NCBI GenBank assembly: GCA_025602905.1 | Contig: JAHLKI010000018.1 | Coordinates: 248,001-312,000, forward strand | DNA from: Phlyctochytrium arcticum | Lineage: Eukaryota; Chytridiomycota; Chytridiomycetes; Chytridiales; Chytridiaceae | Direction: 5' to 3' | Length of the DNA stretch: 64,000 nt | Shown: piece by piece, positions 1 through 13,100 of the stretch | Layout: every line of letters begins with the position of its first letter | Position numbering within the stretch: the stretch's first letter is position 1 | Translations under genes and position numbers: made by a program | Notes under the pieces: model-generated | Seen by the model: the letters and a program-made list of their open reading frames with translations, nothing else | The model's database searches: none | Told to the model about the DNA's origin: nothing

Positions 1-524
1 CAACATCTCTTGAAGCCTGGACTTTGCTTACGAGTAGACGGGATGTGCAGTTCCTATACTTGCGCTGTACGTGATCATCAAGTACTTTTGCGACCTTGAC
101 AACCGAGGAACAGGTTCCGATAGGAGTTCGTCAGGGGTGCTGGGCCTGCTGCCGTTGCACGAACACTTTACGTTTTACCATCGTCTGGTATCGCTGGTGG
201 AGGAGCAGAAATCATACTGCTCTGACAGTGTTTACGGTTGACCTTTCGCGCGGCACGGCATGCGATGCAATAGGTTGTCAGAAAAGCACCTCATTCCAGC
301 CATGACTCCATCCTCGGCCAGAAGTTTGGCGCGATGATGACGATGGGGACGGAGTAGCAACTCGTTGCTGCGTTACTGAGAGGTTACACATGCGCCCATA
401 GCAGGTTGTTTTTCTTCAGAAACACTCTGCGATCGCCCGCCGCAGCGTATGGCCGGCAAATGTTCGCCTGGTCCGTGTTGAATTACTGAATTTTCCCACG
501 CCAACGGTGGTGAAATGGCGATAA
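1..524 (+). CDS. 3' end of an unrecognised gene (partial at left edge)
   Basis: I do not recognise this gene. The frame beginning at base 3 is open from the left edge (TSLEAWTLLTSRRDVQFLYL) up to a GTACGT donor near 71. An acceptor near 119 continues in phase into LLPLHEHFTFYHRLVSLVEE. A further plausible exon starts after a pyrimidine-rich acceptor at 420 and reads VRLVRVELLNFPTPTVVKWR before a stop at 522-524. Another splice path stops at 335-337. The joins between about 240 and 420 are uncertain, so the C-terminus is not fixed. The protein is probably a soluble housekeeping protein whose body lies outside the window. It would be convergent with ULP1. Confidence 0.3.
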
Positions 525-1047
525 AGTCCGGCTAAGACTCGCAACAAATTCCGATCAATGTTTTTGACGAGTGCAAAGATGAGCGATTGGTTGTGGTGTT
601 CGACGCCCCAATGGTCCTGTGGACTGCATTCCCCATTCCCCTTCCGCTGCGCCACGTGTGATAGTCGCACGTTTTGACGTTTTATCATACTAGCTCCTGG
701 CGAGCCTTTTTCTCATGTATAAAGAGGAGACGCGGGAGAGAATTTCCCTGCCGCTTTTTTCTGACATGTCATGCGAGAACCACATGTTTTCTAGTCTGAA
801 TATTTCTTACTGCGCAATAGATAGATTGTTCACTAGAATTGCCGCATCTCACAGTATCTCCCCGCCTGGGACCCTGTTGAGAATTGAAGATAGGCAGGCA
901 CAGTCCTCCACAAACAACATAAATTCTATCGCAATTACCAGGGTTTGAATGACCCGAAAGCGCGTAAACGAACTAGTTGACACAATGGTGGTGTGTCGTG
1001 CACACGAATCTACCCAAAATCGGACCACTATGAATTTCTCTTCACAA
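338..1047. other. region between partial gene and ULP1 stop
   Basis: Apart from the possible terminal exon at 421-524 described for the left-edge gene, I see no supportable gene here. The open frames in 416-1047 have no family resemblance, and those on the minus strand oppose the better plus-strand exon. This stretch probably holds the two convergent 3' UTRs. Confidence 0.4.
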
Positions 1048-2469
1048 TCAATCAAAAAGAGCCTTCTCTGCTATTTCGCAGATAATTCTACGTCGGAAAT
1101 AGGGCATTTGCGTCCCATCAAAGTCAAACGTACGTCCACTTGCCAGGTAGTACATAAACATGCAGCTAAACACACCGCAGTCGTTACCATTCAACTGGAA
1201 AGGAGTAGCCTAAAATCACCACTCATTTTTAAAAAGATATTTCTCCCAGAGCATGAAGAAGAACTGACCGATGGTATGAAATCGCTCCACCCGTCTCCAT
1301 TCCATTCCATCTTTTTCTTGTCGCGCATTTCTTGATCAAGATACGAGCGCAACAGCTTAAGAGGTCATATGATTTGAGCAATCGTCCATAGAACTTGAAA
1401 AGGAATGAACGTACGTACCGCAAACACATTTGGTTCCCGGCCGCGTAATGAGTCGTAGTATTCAAATCTGTGTTTCCGAAAGTTGATGGACGCAACAGTC
1501 CAGTGGTTGCCCAAGTGTATCGGGATTATGAGCATATCATATTCAAAAATGTCAATCTAATTGAATTGAAAAGCATGTGAGCAGTGCGGGTGAATAGATT
1601 TGGCAAACCATGCTGACCTTCCGAGTCCATTTGCGCACGAGATTGTAATTCTGACCCAGATATTTGTAAAAAAACGTGTTAAAGCAATGAACCTTTAGCA
1701 TGTCTGGACTTGAGGCATTGCGTTTCATGATCAATTGGCCATAAAAGTTGATGACCTAGTCATTTGATTATAAGTCTCATCCCCTCCGTACAAGATGTCA
1801 ATCTGATTATACCTCATCGTTTAACCAAGAGCCATCTCTCAGCGTATGCAAGTCACGGATTGCGATATCAATATTAAATGCCGATGAGATAATCTTGTTC
1901 AAATTTCGTGTACTCAGTACATCTTCGACCTATTGCTGATTAAGAAACATTCAGAGCTGTCGTATGCGTAACATACCAGCTGTGTTTGTGTTGCTGATAG
2001 CGGTGGTAACGGCTTTGAGCTAATATGTTCCTATAAAGTTGAGAAATTACGTGGTGATCGGACATCCCGTTTAGCAGCGTCTTACACTCTGTAGCCCGGC
2101 CTCTACCACACTTCTGATTTGCTCCATCTGCAAGCATTCGTGAGTAAAGCTTTGAGTCAGAGTCGTATTTACACCCGACCTCAGCCTCATTGTCGATTCT
2201 TCGCTTCAGCAGCTTCTGATAGTAAGGTGAATGCTGCGAAATTGACCTCAACGCACCCTGGCTGCAATGGATAGTCAGGAAAGGCATCGCTCAAATCCTG
2301 TTGTAAAGAAAACCAACATATTCAAAGCATCTCTGGCATAAGGAAGCAGCTTCTGGATGGCCAGTCCAAGGTCTATTCGCGGCCTATTGTACGACCCCTC
2401 CCGAGTCGCTCGATGTGACAAGACATCGTTTTGCTCGACACTGGCAGGAATGGATCTTGCTTCTACCAT
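1048..2469 (-). CDS. ULP1: Ulp1/SENP-type SUMO protease
   Basis: This is a C48-family cysteine protease that matures SUMO and removes it from substrates; yeast Ulp1 acts at the nuclear pore. The gene is fragmented by about seven short introns but splices cleanly. The exons read HSPYYQKLLKRR, then KPLPPLSA, then the catalytic domain: GSWLNDEVINFYGQL, VHCFNTFFYKYL, WTRKIDIFEYDMLIIPIH, LGNHW (catalytic His), YYDSLRG (catalytic Asp), and LNGNDCGVFSC (catalytic Cys, with QLNGNDCG replacing the usual QQ-NGSDCG). The C-terminus is RRRIICEIAEKALFD followed by TGA. Every residue of the His-Asp-Cys triad is present. The start is uncertain: ATG at 2469 (MVEARSIPAS) is the simplest choice, but Ulp1 proteins usually have a longer N-terminal region, and another ATG lies at 2573. 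The gene is divergent from NEO1. Confidence 0.88.
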
Positions 2470-2911
2470 AAGTTTGAGCACCTTAAACAAGCTTCAGCTA
2501 GCGAAGTGACAAACCATTTTTCCAGTTCAGAAGATTGCTCAGAAGATTTGGCGCGGAGAATTTGAGAACACATAGGTTCGCTCGTTGCTTCCTAGCGAGT
2601 TTCTGCAAGGAAATTGAGTTAGTTACAATTTTGGCGCGGCTGTCGCTGATGTACCTTCGCATGTGCGCTATCATGCGTCCGGTTGATTGAAGAGGTTAAT
2701 TCGCTTTCCTTTCGTTGCTGTGCATCCTTTGAATATCTTGCAACCATATTTTCCGGCTCCATGTTGATACATCCATCGTATTTGCTGAGACGTTCAACAC
2801 GCATACTGGGAGCTAGGGTTAACCGATGACAAGACCTCAAGATTGGACGAAGGAAAGGTTCTTCGAGAGAGACCTGGAGAGAGACTGCTATTGCTTCCGG
2901 CAAACTGTGGA

Positions 2912-5900
2912 ATGGTCTTATTCGCACGGGAAGAAAAGGAAGACTGTGCCCGCACAGTTTATTTGAACGGTATTTTTTGCGCGGCAACTTTATGGCATAA
3001 CAACTGATCTCCCAAACGAACCCAAAGAGACGCTGCACAATGAACCATTTCCCCCCAACTTGGTGAGAAACCAAAAGTATTCTCTGTGGAATTTCGCGCC
3101 CCTTGTTCTGTACGAGCAGGTATGTTATTTCTGCAGCAAATGTTGCATCAGACTGGTTTTTAACCTTCAGCGCGGATAGTTCAAATTTTTCTTCAACTTG
3201 TATTTCTTATTGGTCGCCTTGTCACAATTCATACCTGCGCTACGAATTGGCAAGTCGCTCATTTGGTTTCGTTAAACCGTTACTGTCGTCTGATGTGTAT
3301 TTACAGGATATTTGTTTACCTATTTTGCACCGCTCGCGTTCGTATTGGCAGTCACGATAGGGAAAGAAGCTGCGGATGACTATAAACGTTCCAAGAGGGA
3401 TAAAGTATGCATCATTTGTACGCCATGCTCATAAAGGGAATTAAATCGTTGTACACAGGAGGCAAACTCGCAGCTTTACTCGAAAATCGGCATTGGCGGC
3501 TCACACTTGATACCAAGTTCTGACATTAAAGTTGGAGATTTGATTTCGGTTAGCAAAGATCAACGAGTTCCCGCAGATGGCATACTACTGCAAACAACAG
3601 AGTCCTCAGGGTCATGCTTCATCCGGACGGATCAATTGGATGGCGAGACCGACTGGAAACTTAAGGTTGCCATACCCTATACACAAAGGCTACCGTCGGA
3701 GAATTCTCTACTAGATTTGAGAGGCTTTGTTTACGCGGAAGCACCACAAAAGGATATCCACAGTTTCGTCGGCAACTTCAATGTCACTAGCCAGTCTGGT
3801 GATTATACGGAAGCCTTGAATGTAGAGAACGTTGTCTGGATGAATACGGTGATCGCCTCGGGTGCTGTTATATTCCTGGTCATTTACACTGGGGTTCAAA
3901 CGAGAGCGGTCATGAACACAAGCTTCCCAAAGACCAAGGTCGGTTTACTTGACCTGCAAATCAATAGACTGTCCAAGGTTAGCGATGTATTCCACGCCTT
4001 TTGTTTATCATATTAAACTTGTCGCGTTTTGAGGTCTTGGCGCTGGTCACTCTCGTCTTGTCGATCGCTATGGTAGCTCTTAACGAGTTCAGGGGAAATT
4101 GGTTAACATATCTGTTTCGCTTTTTGATTCTATTCTCATCGATTATTCCGATCAGGTGAGCATGTCATTTCAGGTTTTCAGACCGCAGATCTAACCGAAA
4201 AGTAGTTTGCGTGTCAATCTCGATATGGGAAAGACAGTTTATTCCACGCAAATCATGCGTGATCCTAGCATACCTGAAACTGTCGTCAGAACCAGCACAA
4301 TACCTGAGGAGCTTGGGCGAATTGGCTACTTGCTGACAGATAAAACGGGGACTTTGACTCAAAATGGTATTGGATATTTCGTAGACCTTACGGTTCTGGC
4401 ACTCAATATTTGGCATAGAAATGGAGCTGAAAAGGCTACATTTGGGGACATTGTCATATAGCGGGGAATCCATGGATGATCTGCGAAATTTGCTTGAGGC
4501 GGCTGTTAACCAGCGCGCAGGTTTGTACGCAATAGAAGTCTTCTTGTGCGATAAAACATAACCGAAACCCAGTTTCAGCGAATGACCATTCTTTCCGCCA
4601 CAAGAAAACGAGGGACATCGGTTCCAGAATCTTAGATACTGTTCTGGCTTTGGTCCTATGTCATAATGTAAGTCATCACAGATGGCCAAGATTATATTCA
4701 TATTTAATTGTAGGTAACGCCCGTCGTTGCCAACGACGACAGCATATGCTTTCAAGCATCTTCACCGGATGAGATTGCCATTGTCAAATGGGCGGAACTA
4801 GTGGGCTTAACATTGTATTTTCGAGACCGGAATTCCATCCGAATCCAAGCTCGTAATGGCGACATAATGGACTTTGACATTTTGGAGATTTTTCCCTTCA
4901 CATCAGAAACGAAGCGTATGGGCATTGTCGTCCGTGAAGTATCAAATGGCGAAATCACATTCTATGAAAAGGGGGCTGACAGTATTATGGCCAAATTGGT
5001 GGTGGCCAACGATTGGTTGGAGGAGGAATGCGGAAATATGGCTAGGGAGGGTTTACGAACCTTGGTCTTCGGGCGCAAACGTTTATCGGAAGAGCTGTTC
5101 TCGGCGTTTCAAAGCAGGTTTGTCCTAGTCCCCTAGCCGTAGCCACGTTTCTGACTGAAAGATAGTTATTCTCGTGCAAAAATCAACATTCACGAGCGAA
5201 ATGAGTCTATGACTCGCATAGTAAAGGAATTCCTCGAATGCGATCTTGAATTACTGGGGATCAGTGGAGTGGAAGATAAACTGCAGGCTAGTTCAGTGTG
5301 CGTGGTGCGAAATATTCTTTCTAATCTGGCTGATTTCAGGAAGATGTAAAATATACTCTGGAATTACTACGGAATGCTGGCTTGCGAGTATGGATGCTGA
5401 CAGGTAATGGTCAGGAAAGTGTGTGATTCGTTCATGCTCGAATTTTTTGTACAGGCGATAAAATCGAAACTGCCACTTGCATAGCAGTGTCGTCGAAGTT
5501 AGTTTCTAGAAATCAAGCCATTCATGAAATTGCTCAGTGTAGAGGGTCTCACTTCTCATTCGTCTGTGGCCATACTAATACGAATATCTAGTGAATGACC
5601 CGGCGAAAGCAGCTGACGAGCTCAACCATTTGCAGATGCACCCAGACTCATGCTTAATTTTGGACGGGGAATCATTACAGGTTTGTTTTTACTACGCCAT
5701 CAACGTGAAAATCTAATTTACATGGCCAACAGCTTTTTATACAACGATACTGTGAGGAATTCCTTGAGATCGCTACGCGCTTGCCAACTGTTGTTTGTTG
5801 CCGTTGCTCACCGACACAGAAGGCCGAGGTCACCAGACTTATTAAGTCATATACGGGTTTGCGGACTTGTGCCATCGGCGACGGGGGAAATGACGTGTCA

Positions 5901-7082
5901 ATGATTCAAGCTGCTCACGTCGGGATCGGCATAGTTGGAAAGGAGGGAAAACAAGCATCGCTGGCGGCAGATTTCTCGATTCCCCAATTCAGTCATCTCA
6001 CAAGATTACTGCTCTGGCATGGACGCAACAGTTGTAAGTATCAGCAGCAGAGATCTGACCGGCAGATGTGCGGTTTCACCTCTTGCATTCATACTAAGTT
6101 TAAACCTTACAGACAAGCGCTCGGCAAAGTTGAGTCAATTCGTGATTCACAGGGGACTCATTATCTCTATCATGCAAGCTGTTTTCTCTGCAATATTCTA
6201 CTTTGCGCCAATTGCGCTTTATCAGGTTAGGCATGGCAGAATAATAATTTATTGCTTCAATGCTCACTGAAAGAACCAGGGACCGCTTGTTGTGGGGTGG
6301 GAAACTGTTCGTCGTTTATCTCATGCAGCTGCCATTAAATCGAGATTAACGTAGCTACGCAACCATATTTACTATGGCCCCGGTATTTTCCCTTGTGCTT
6401 GACAAGGATGTTGACGAGGACACAGCCATATTATACCCAGAGTTGTACAAGGAGCTGCGCAAGGTGGGTGTTTGGCAGGAGATGCAAGACGTAGGGACTC
6501 TCTCTAATCTCCCACGATAGGGCAGGGCTCTATCTTTCAAGACATTCTTCGTGTGGCTATCGGTCAGCGTGTATCAAGGCAGGATCATTAATCTCCTTGT
6601 TGCCTTTTTTTGCGCTAAATCTGGTTGTAGGGGGAGCAATTATGCTGCTCGCCACCTGGCTTTTTGAGGACGAATTTGTTAATATAGTGTCCATTTCCTT
6701 CACGGCATTAGTGTTCAATGAACTTTTGATGGTGGCATTAGAAATAAATCGGTGGTAAGTGCGCATGTTATCGAATTCTGCTTATTTTCTTTGACGAGGC
6801 GGTCATAGGCACATCTATATGATTTATTCGGAAATAATCACTTTCACCCTGTACATTGCCTCAATGTGGTTCCTCAAATCAGACTTCGGTAAATTATATT
6901 ACTTATATTTCTTGACCGATCGTGAATTGACCCCTTCTTGTGTAGATATGACCTTTATATTGACGTCAAAATTTGTCTGGAAAACTGCCGTAATTACAAC
7001 GGTGAGCAGCTTGCCACTATATATACTAAAGTTTGCAAAGTGGAAGTGGAGTCCACCGAATTACACGAAGTTGGCCGGTTAA
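2912..7082 (+). CDS. NEO1: P4-ATPase, Neo1/ATP9 class phospholipid flippase
   Basis: This is a P4-type ATPase of the monomeric Neo1/ATP9 class, which in fungi works in Golgi and endosome membranes and does not need a Cdc50 subunit. In order along the spliced product: [15 protein letters not shown] and the first membrane pair ([17 protein letters not shown]); the actuator region [17 protein letters not shown] (DGET); the phosphorylation site [12 protein letters not shown] at 4339-4370; nucleotide-binding segments; the hinge [19 protein letters not shown] near 5880; the later membrane helices; and a C-terminus ending PPNYTKLAG before the stop at 7080-7082. At least 12 short introns interrupt it, one of them with a GC donor. 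The start is uncertain: ATG at 2912 gives a short N-tail before RTVYLN, and an upstream exon is possible. Its stop lies 61 bp from the HYDIN stop. Confidence 0.9.
3250..3306 (+). other. GC-AG intron in NEO1
   Basis: The conserved reading ...[20 protein letters not shown] is kept in phase only if the exon ends after the first base of the Gly codon at 3249. The donor is then GCAAGT and the acceptor TTACAG. Using the nearby GT three bases later breaks the frame. Confidence 0.75.
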
Positions 7083-7143
7083 GTTGTAGCCATGTGTGTG
7101 TGTATGTATGTTGCCGAATAAATATTTACATTCCAAAAGCTCT

Positions 7144-10100
7144 TCAGTTGGCGGTTGCTTTCAAGTAATACACCCATACTACATTGCTCTCCACATGCGT
7201 GATAGACAATTTGCCTACCCGTGCCGCATTCATATTTGATTTGGTGGAGGACAAGGCGGCATTTGGTGAGGGATTTGAAAGGGTGGGGGCTGAGGTGCCA
7301 GCTGCCGAGCTATCTTTTGACCGATCCAACTTTTCACGCCGAGAATTGGAACCGGAGGTGCTTTCTTCCTTTTCGCTTCTGTCGTTGGATGGAGTAAAGG
7401 GCATGCCACTCGGTGGTTTAAAGGCCACTGAAATTTGAATAGTCTTCTTGGCACCAACATTTTCGACACCACGGACGGTGAACGCGGGATTATCCTGAAA
7501 TACATGTTAAGATTGACAAAGTAACACATATAATCAATGAACGCACCACGATAAAAGTAAAGGTGGCGCTTGAATTGAAGACGTTTTTGAAAGGAATTGT
7601 GATGAGCGTTCCCGTCTTGATGATAATTGGTCCTTGAGGGCGGGGCGGATAACAATGTCCCACGAGAGTGCACGAATAATCACCCCCGACGGCAGAGCTT
7701 ATGAGCAGCTGCGTCCTAGAATCCCCCAACTTGGACGGCTCATACACAATATCCGTGCACACTTCGACCGATCCACCTTGAGGAGCTGCTCCATGCAGAT
7801 AATATTGTCAGATCGAGCTATTTGTCCATGGGAATAAATGCATACCTGCTGGCGCAGTGGTAGTTTTCTCAACCGAGAAATCGGAGCTTTCTATCTTACA
7901 AGTGAACTCCGTCTTCATCTTGGCGTAACTCAAAAAGCGAAAAGTCTGAGATTGACTGGCCCCGAGCCCAATCTTGAAGTGCATCGTACGCTCCGGAGGA
8001 GGGGCCGTGGCGCTCAATTTCAAATCATACTGATAAATCCCTAATTCGGAAGACGACAGAATGAGTCGAGACATCGAATCGCGGGCGTGCAGCGGCAGAT
8101 ATTCAATTATACAACTCAAGTCCGTTCTAAATTGGTAAAACATTAGCAACATTCTGTCGACCAAACGCCCAATGGGTAAATTTATACCTCGCTCCCACGC
8201 TAAAGGTGTGAGGAACGGTTATGTCCGGAGAGTTGCAGGTAGCGCTGAAAGTGACAGGGTTGGCCAAAGGGTTCTGAATCGTAATTTCCTTCGTGACAGC
8301 CTGTCGAACGTTTGTCGCCAAATCGAAAGTACTTATAACGCCGGGGGCTGTACTGCGGAATGTTACATTGTAAAATAGAAATTCCTGGGTCGATTCGTCT
8401 CGGAAAATGATCCGGCCAGTGGTGATGCATTCCTTGTACGCGTAGAAGGTCAACTTGTAATCCTTGCTGATCAACGCAGGAACATCTATGAAATCGTGCC
8501 CTTTCAGGATAACACTTGGATCTGGCTTTGCCAAGTCATAAATAACCTTCAGCCGTTGTGGTCGCTTTAGCCAATTATGAACCGAGAATGTTTCGGTAAA
8601 AGCAGTTTTAGAGGGAATATCACGATTGATGTTACCGGTAGCAAGCGGTTTGTCGGCGAAACCAACGAGTTTGTACAACAGGCCAGTTCCATCTGGTAAT
8701 GGGAAGAATAATGACCCCTCGTGCCTTCCGCCTTCACCATCACCCGACATCTCCAGTGGTGTGAAGGTTAGGTCATATGGTCTGCTCTGGCCAGCCTCAA
8801 GATCAAAGACCTCCCCACCGCTCCAAAAGTCATTCTCGATAACCGGCCGTATATGCCAATTGCTACTTGTGCGATTTGTTATAGTCACGCTTTTCGTTTC
8901 AAGTTGACGAACTGGAGTGGCAAACTTCAATATTTCGTTTTGAATTGGGGCTGGGATGCACATTCCTGTCAATGTCAGGAATATGGGTGGCATATTACCA
9001 ATGTGACAGGTCAAATTTTCATATCGAATGTCTGGGTTCAATTCCACCGGGTGGAAGGCAACCTCCAGCCCTATATCCATTCCTGGGCTGATATATCCTT
9101 CTGATGGTGTTATGGAAAAATCGGGAAGAAAATGACTTGTATCCCATCTGAACGTAACGCCAACATCACCAAGATTTTGTAGTTGTACTCTCTTCACCGT
9201 TGAGCTTTGGAAGACGATCGCGCCGAATGGAAGAGTATCGTTCTCCAAGCGAACGTCAATTCCTTGGCATGCTCCGCTTATTGACGTCAACGGCAAAGTC
9301 ATGCCGTATCCTTCGATGCTAAGGTCTTCCGAGAACGCAGGTATTCGGGATATGGGACTAAACCGTATGTCTAGAGAACAGACCGCCCTCGGTCTCAGCG
9401 TAATTGGGCCTCGCGGTTGAAGCGAAATCCCTCTGGCGATCAAAGTATCTAATGTACCAGATGGGCCAATCTGAAAAGTAAGTGGGATCAGCCCTCGATT
9501 GATAAGTTTTAGGACTTTTTGTGCAGAATGGCCAATCCTAATTGCCCCAAATTGAACAAAGCGCTGCTCAGTTTGCAGTAGGTCGACCTTGAATTCCGCG
9601 CCTTCTCCTTGAACTGATATTTCAGTCGTGGAAAGGCCGTTAATTTCTAATTTGATTATTTCCGCGTAAACAACCGCCTCTTTCGGATAGAATGCGACCT
9701 CAATCTGACATTTCTCCCCTGGGGCCAGATTGAGTGTACTTTTCCGTACTTCGAATATTGCAGAATCTCGTGGCCCAACATCGAATTGAATGTCGGATAC
9801 GTCTTCATTCGTGAGCTCAATCATCACTGAATCCGACTGAACTCCCGTTGTGTGAATGATCTGGGTTCCAAAGTCATGTGAGGGTTTGGACATCTTTAAA
9901 AGAGGTTTGCAACCAATTCCGTTCAGATTGATGTGATAAACACTTCCATTGATGATACGGCAAGTGGCTCGCAGACGGTTAAGTGTAACCGGTAAAGTAG
10001 GAACGAAAGACAGATCGCAAACCAAGCGTTCTCCCTTACGGACGGTACCAGACTCTGGTGTGATTGCAACAACGTTATGTCTTTTGCCCTGGAATTTCCA

Positions 10101-13100
10101 ATCAAAATCGAAGTTGTAACGGCCTGAATTGATGAGGACAATTCTGCGAACACGCTTGTCATTAATTTGCACTGAGCCGAAATCAATGTAATTATTGGGA
10201 ATAGGTCCTGGAAATATTTGGCTAAGTGTACCGTCGGGTAATTCGCTTTGAAGAGAGTCGTGCATTGTGTAGCCTTCGCCCTTCACATTGATGGTAATGG
10301 GTGATGGTTTCTTGCGTACATTGCAAACAAGATTGTAGTTGAATGTCTTCTCCAGGCACGGCAAAAAGGTGATTTCCACAGGTACTTGCGAGTGAGCAGG
10401 TACCATGCCGGCTGAGGGACTGTACCTAATGACGGGAACTCCTTCCGGTGACATTTCAACAGAGGTATCCGCGATTGCAAAGTTGAATGGGACATTCTCA
10501 TTATTAATGAGATTTACGACCTCCCGCGCTTGATGACCGATCAAGACAGACTTGAAGTTGACATTGACACGATCCATGACCAGGTTGGGCTCCACTGCCT
10601 GGCCCACGAGTACGAAAGGAACGACAATATGATGGGTAGGAATTGAGAACTTCCACAGATACTCCTGCAACTGAAGATTAGAACTTTATCAGGAGGAGAG
10701 GTGCTTATTGAATACAATACCTTCAAATCTGTACTGTCGGGCGAGAATTCAAAAGCCATTTCGTATTTTTTGTGGGCCATTACTGTTCCCTTCGGCGTTA
10801 AACATCTAAATATTCGACAGTCATCCCCTTGAGCAGCCCAGGAAAACTCATAAGTGAGGTCGGTCGGATTCACAAGATAGAATCGCTTAATATTCTTGAC
10901 TTTGACCCCGCAGGAAAAAAACTCTAATACCCGAGTTTGCGGATCGACCGAAACGGGGGGTGCTGCAGGCAAAAGGTCAAGGTTGTTCCGCCGGAGTAAA
11001 TAGCCAGTATCATCAATCTCGAAATGACAAAAGGGCCTCTTGGAGCGACCACGAACTGATATAGATAATGTCCGCGCGCCGGGTGCTAAATTTGGCATAG
11101 AGCAGACCAAACTTGCTGAATAGGAATCCTGATCCATAGGGTTGAATGACAAGATAAATGTTGTGGTGCAACCAACCTCAATATCACCGATTTGCGGGTC
11201 GATTGAGAACGGACAGTCAGAACCACCCATAATGGCTTTATCATTACTATCCATAAAAAATTTGAAGTTGAAATGGAGGAGGACGCGTCCTGAATTTCTA
11301 ATCCCCAGGCGATACACGCGTTTCTGAAACATAAGAGTCTCCTTGAAGTGAACAGATGATACGTCACATTCGTAAGACGAGTAATCAGCCAGGGCCGAAG
11401 CGAAAATGACTCGATCTGTCATTCCAGAGGGCAGGACTTCATGATGGGGTTCTGCTATTTGCTCGAGCACCTTTTTCGGAGTGGGTACGCGAGTTGGATC
11501 GGAAACAACCCAACGAACTATTCTTGCACTGTCATCCCAATCCACATCGGTAGAGACGCCGTGATAGCGTATTTTGTTGCATTTAACGGCTAGAGCAAGT
11601 TTCGCAATCTCACAAGGTTCCTCGGACACGAACGTGGCCGTGACATCCTTGCTGGATTTAGGTCGAATATGAAACGTAGACGGCGCAAGTTTGAAATTTT
11701 CGTTACTGGTAAATGCGAGTCTAAGAAATTCGTGACAGTGATTCGTAACATTGAAGCCGACATGCCGTGGTGAATTGACAAAGCAATTTCCAAAAACAAT
11801 TTCATTTTCTGCCTCGTTCGGCAACTTTTCAAACGACATGTCATCCACATATCCCTCACCGAAAAGTTGTATGACTGAGTCCTCAAAGGAATTATCAATA
11901 ACGCGCAGACGGATTTCTGCCTCGTACTTTCTAGCAGCAATCGCTCGACAAACCACCTCAATCTGTCGGCTTTCTTGAGGTCGCAGGTAGTGTGTATGAT
12001 CGATGGCACTGCAATGAAACGACTCGCCGTCAACCGACGCCCACTCCAGCTTGAAATTGGCAGGTATTATGCCCTCATTCTTCAACCCGATCATCAAGGA
12101 CTGAGATGACCCAACTAATGATTTTTTGAATAACAATTGACTATGGCCTGATTTGGATTTGACTACTGGCCTTTCAATTGTGACCCGGGGAAGCGTGCCT
12201 TCCCCGCGAATTTCAAACAGAAGAGTTTTCGTCTTACTGTCCGCGACATTCTCAACGGTCGCCTCAAAAATTCCTGCGTATGTTTGTATAAACATTGGAT
12301 GGAACGTCACGTTGACATATCTGCTTTCATGACTTGGTATCGACATTCGTTTGGGCTCGGAATCGAACGCGAATTCGGCGGAATCTCCCCTGGTTTTACT
12401 TCGTGGCCGTGTCGAGATTGAGACTTCACAAGGAACCTTGAAAGGATTGGTTACTTTGAAGCGGGCCTGTGCTTGCTGGCCAACGAGATACGGCCCGAAG
12501 AAAAAGATCCGATCCTCTTCAGCAAAGTACGATGTCAAGACAGAGTGATACTCAGATCGCTTACAAAGAGTATGCTCCTCAAAAATAGCTGCGTAGTCGA
12601 AAGCGCTGATACCCGGAATACAGCTCTCGCCTATCAACCTGTATTCAATGATTTCTGGGAAATCGGATGGGGAACGATCGGAAATATCGATAGCGGCAAT
12701 TTCCTCGAAGCTTCCGGGCGTATCAGAATGAAACTCGACCGTGATTGGCTGTTTTTGTCCAGCCGCAACCATTCCGCTGGTCGGAAAAACAGCAAACGCG
12801 CCAAAATTCAATGTGTCTCCCTGCTTTATAACCTCTTTTCGATTTACTACTTTGGTGACTGGTGGAGGTGACATCCGTCCCCCGGTTTTGCTGGCTCGAG
12901 AATTCGTGCGCGTTTTCCCGCCAACCTTGATTTCTGCCAACGCAGCTACAAGTTTGTAGATTGAATATCGGAAATCAAACTCGCCCAAATTCTCTATGAT
13001 AAACTGCCGCGTGGCTTTGGTTCCATGTACTAGGGCTCCGAAATTCAGATCCCGTACAGGTAATATACTGAATCTGCTGAAAACGGACCTTCCGGAGAGC

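Noticed and set aside
416..688. 90-residue minus-strand open frame with an ATG
   Set aside because: It overlaps a plus-strand exon candidate with a strong acceptor, and no family match was seen.
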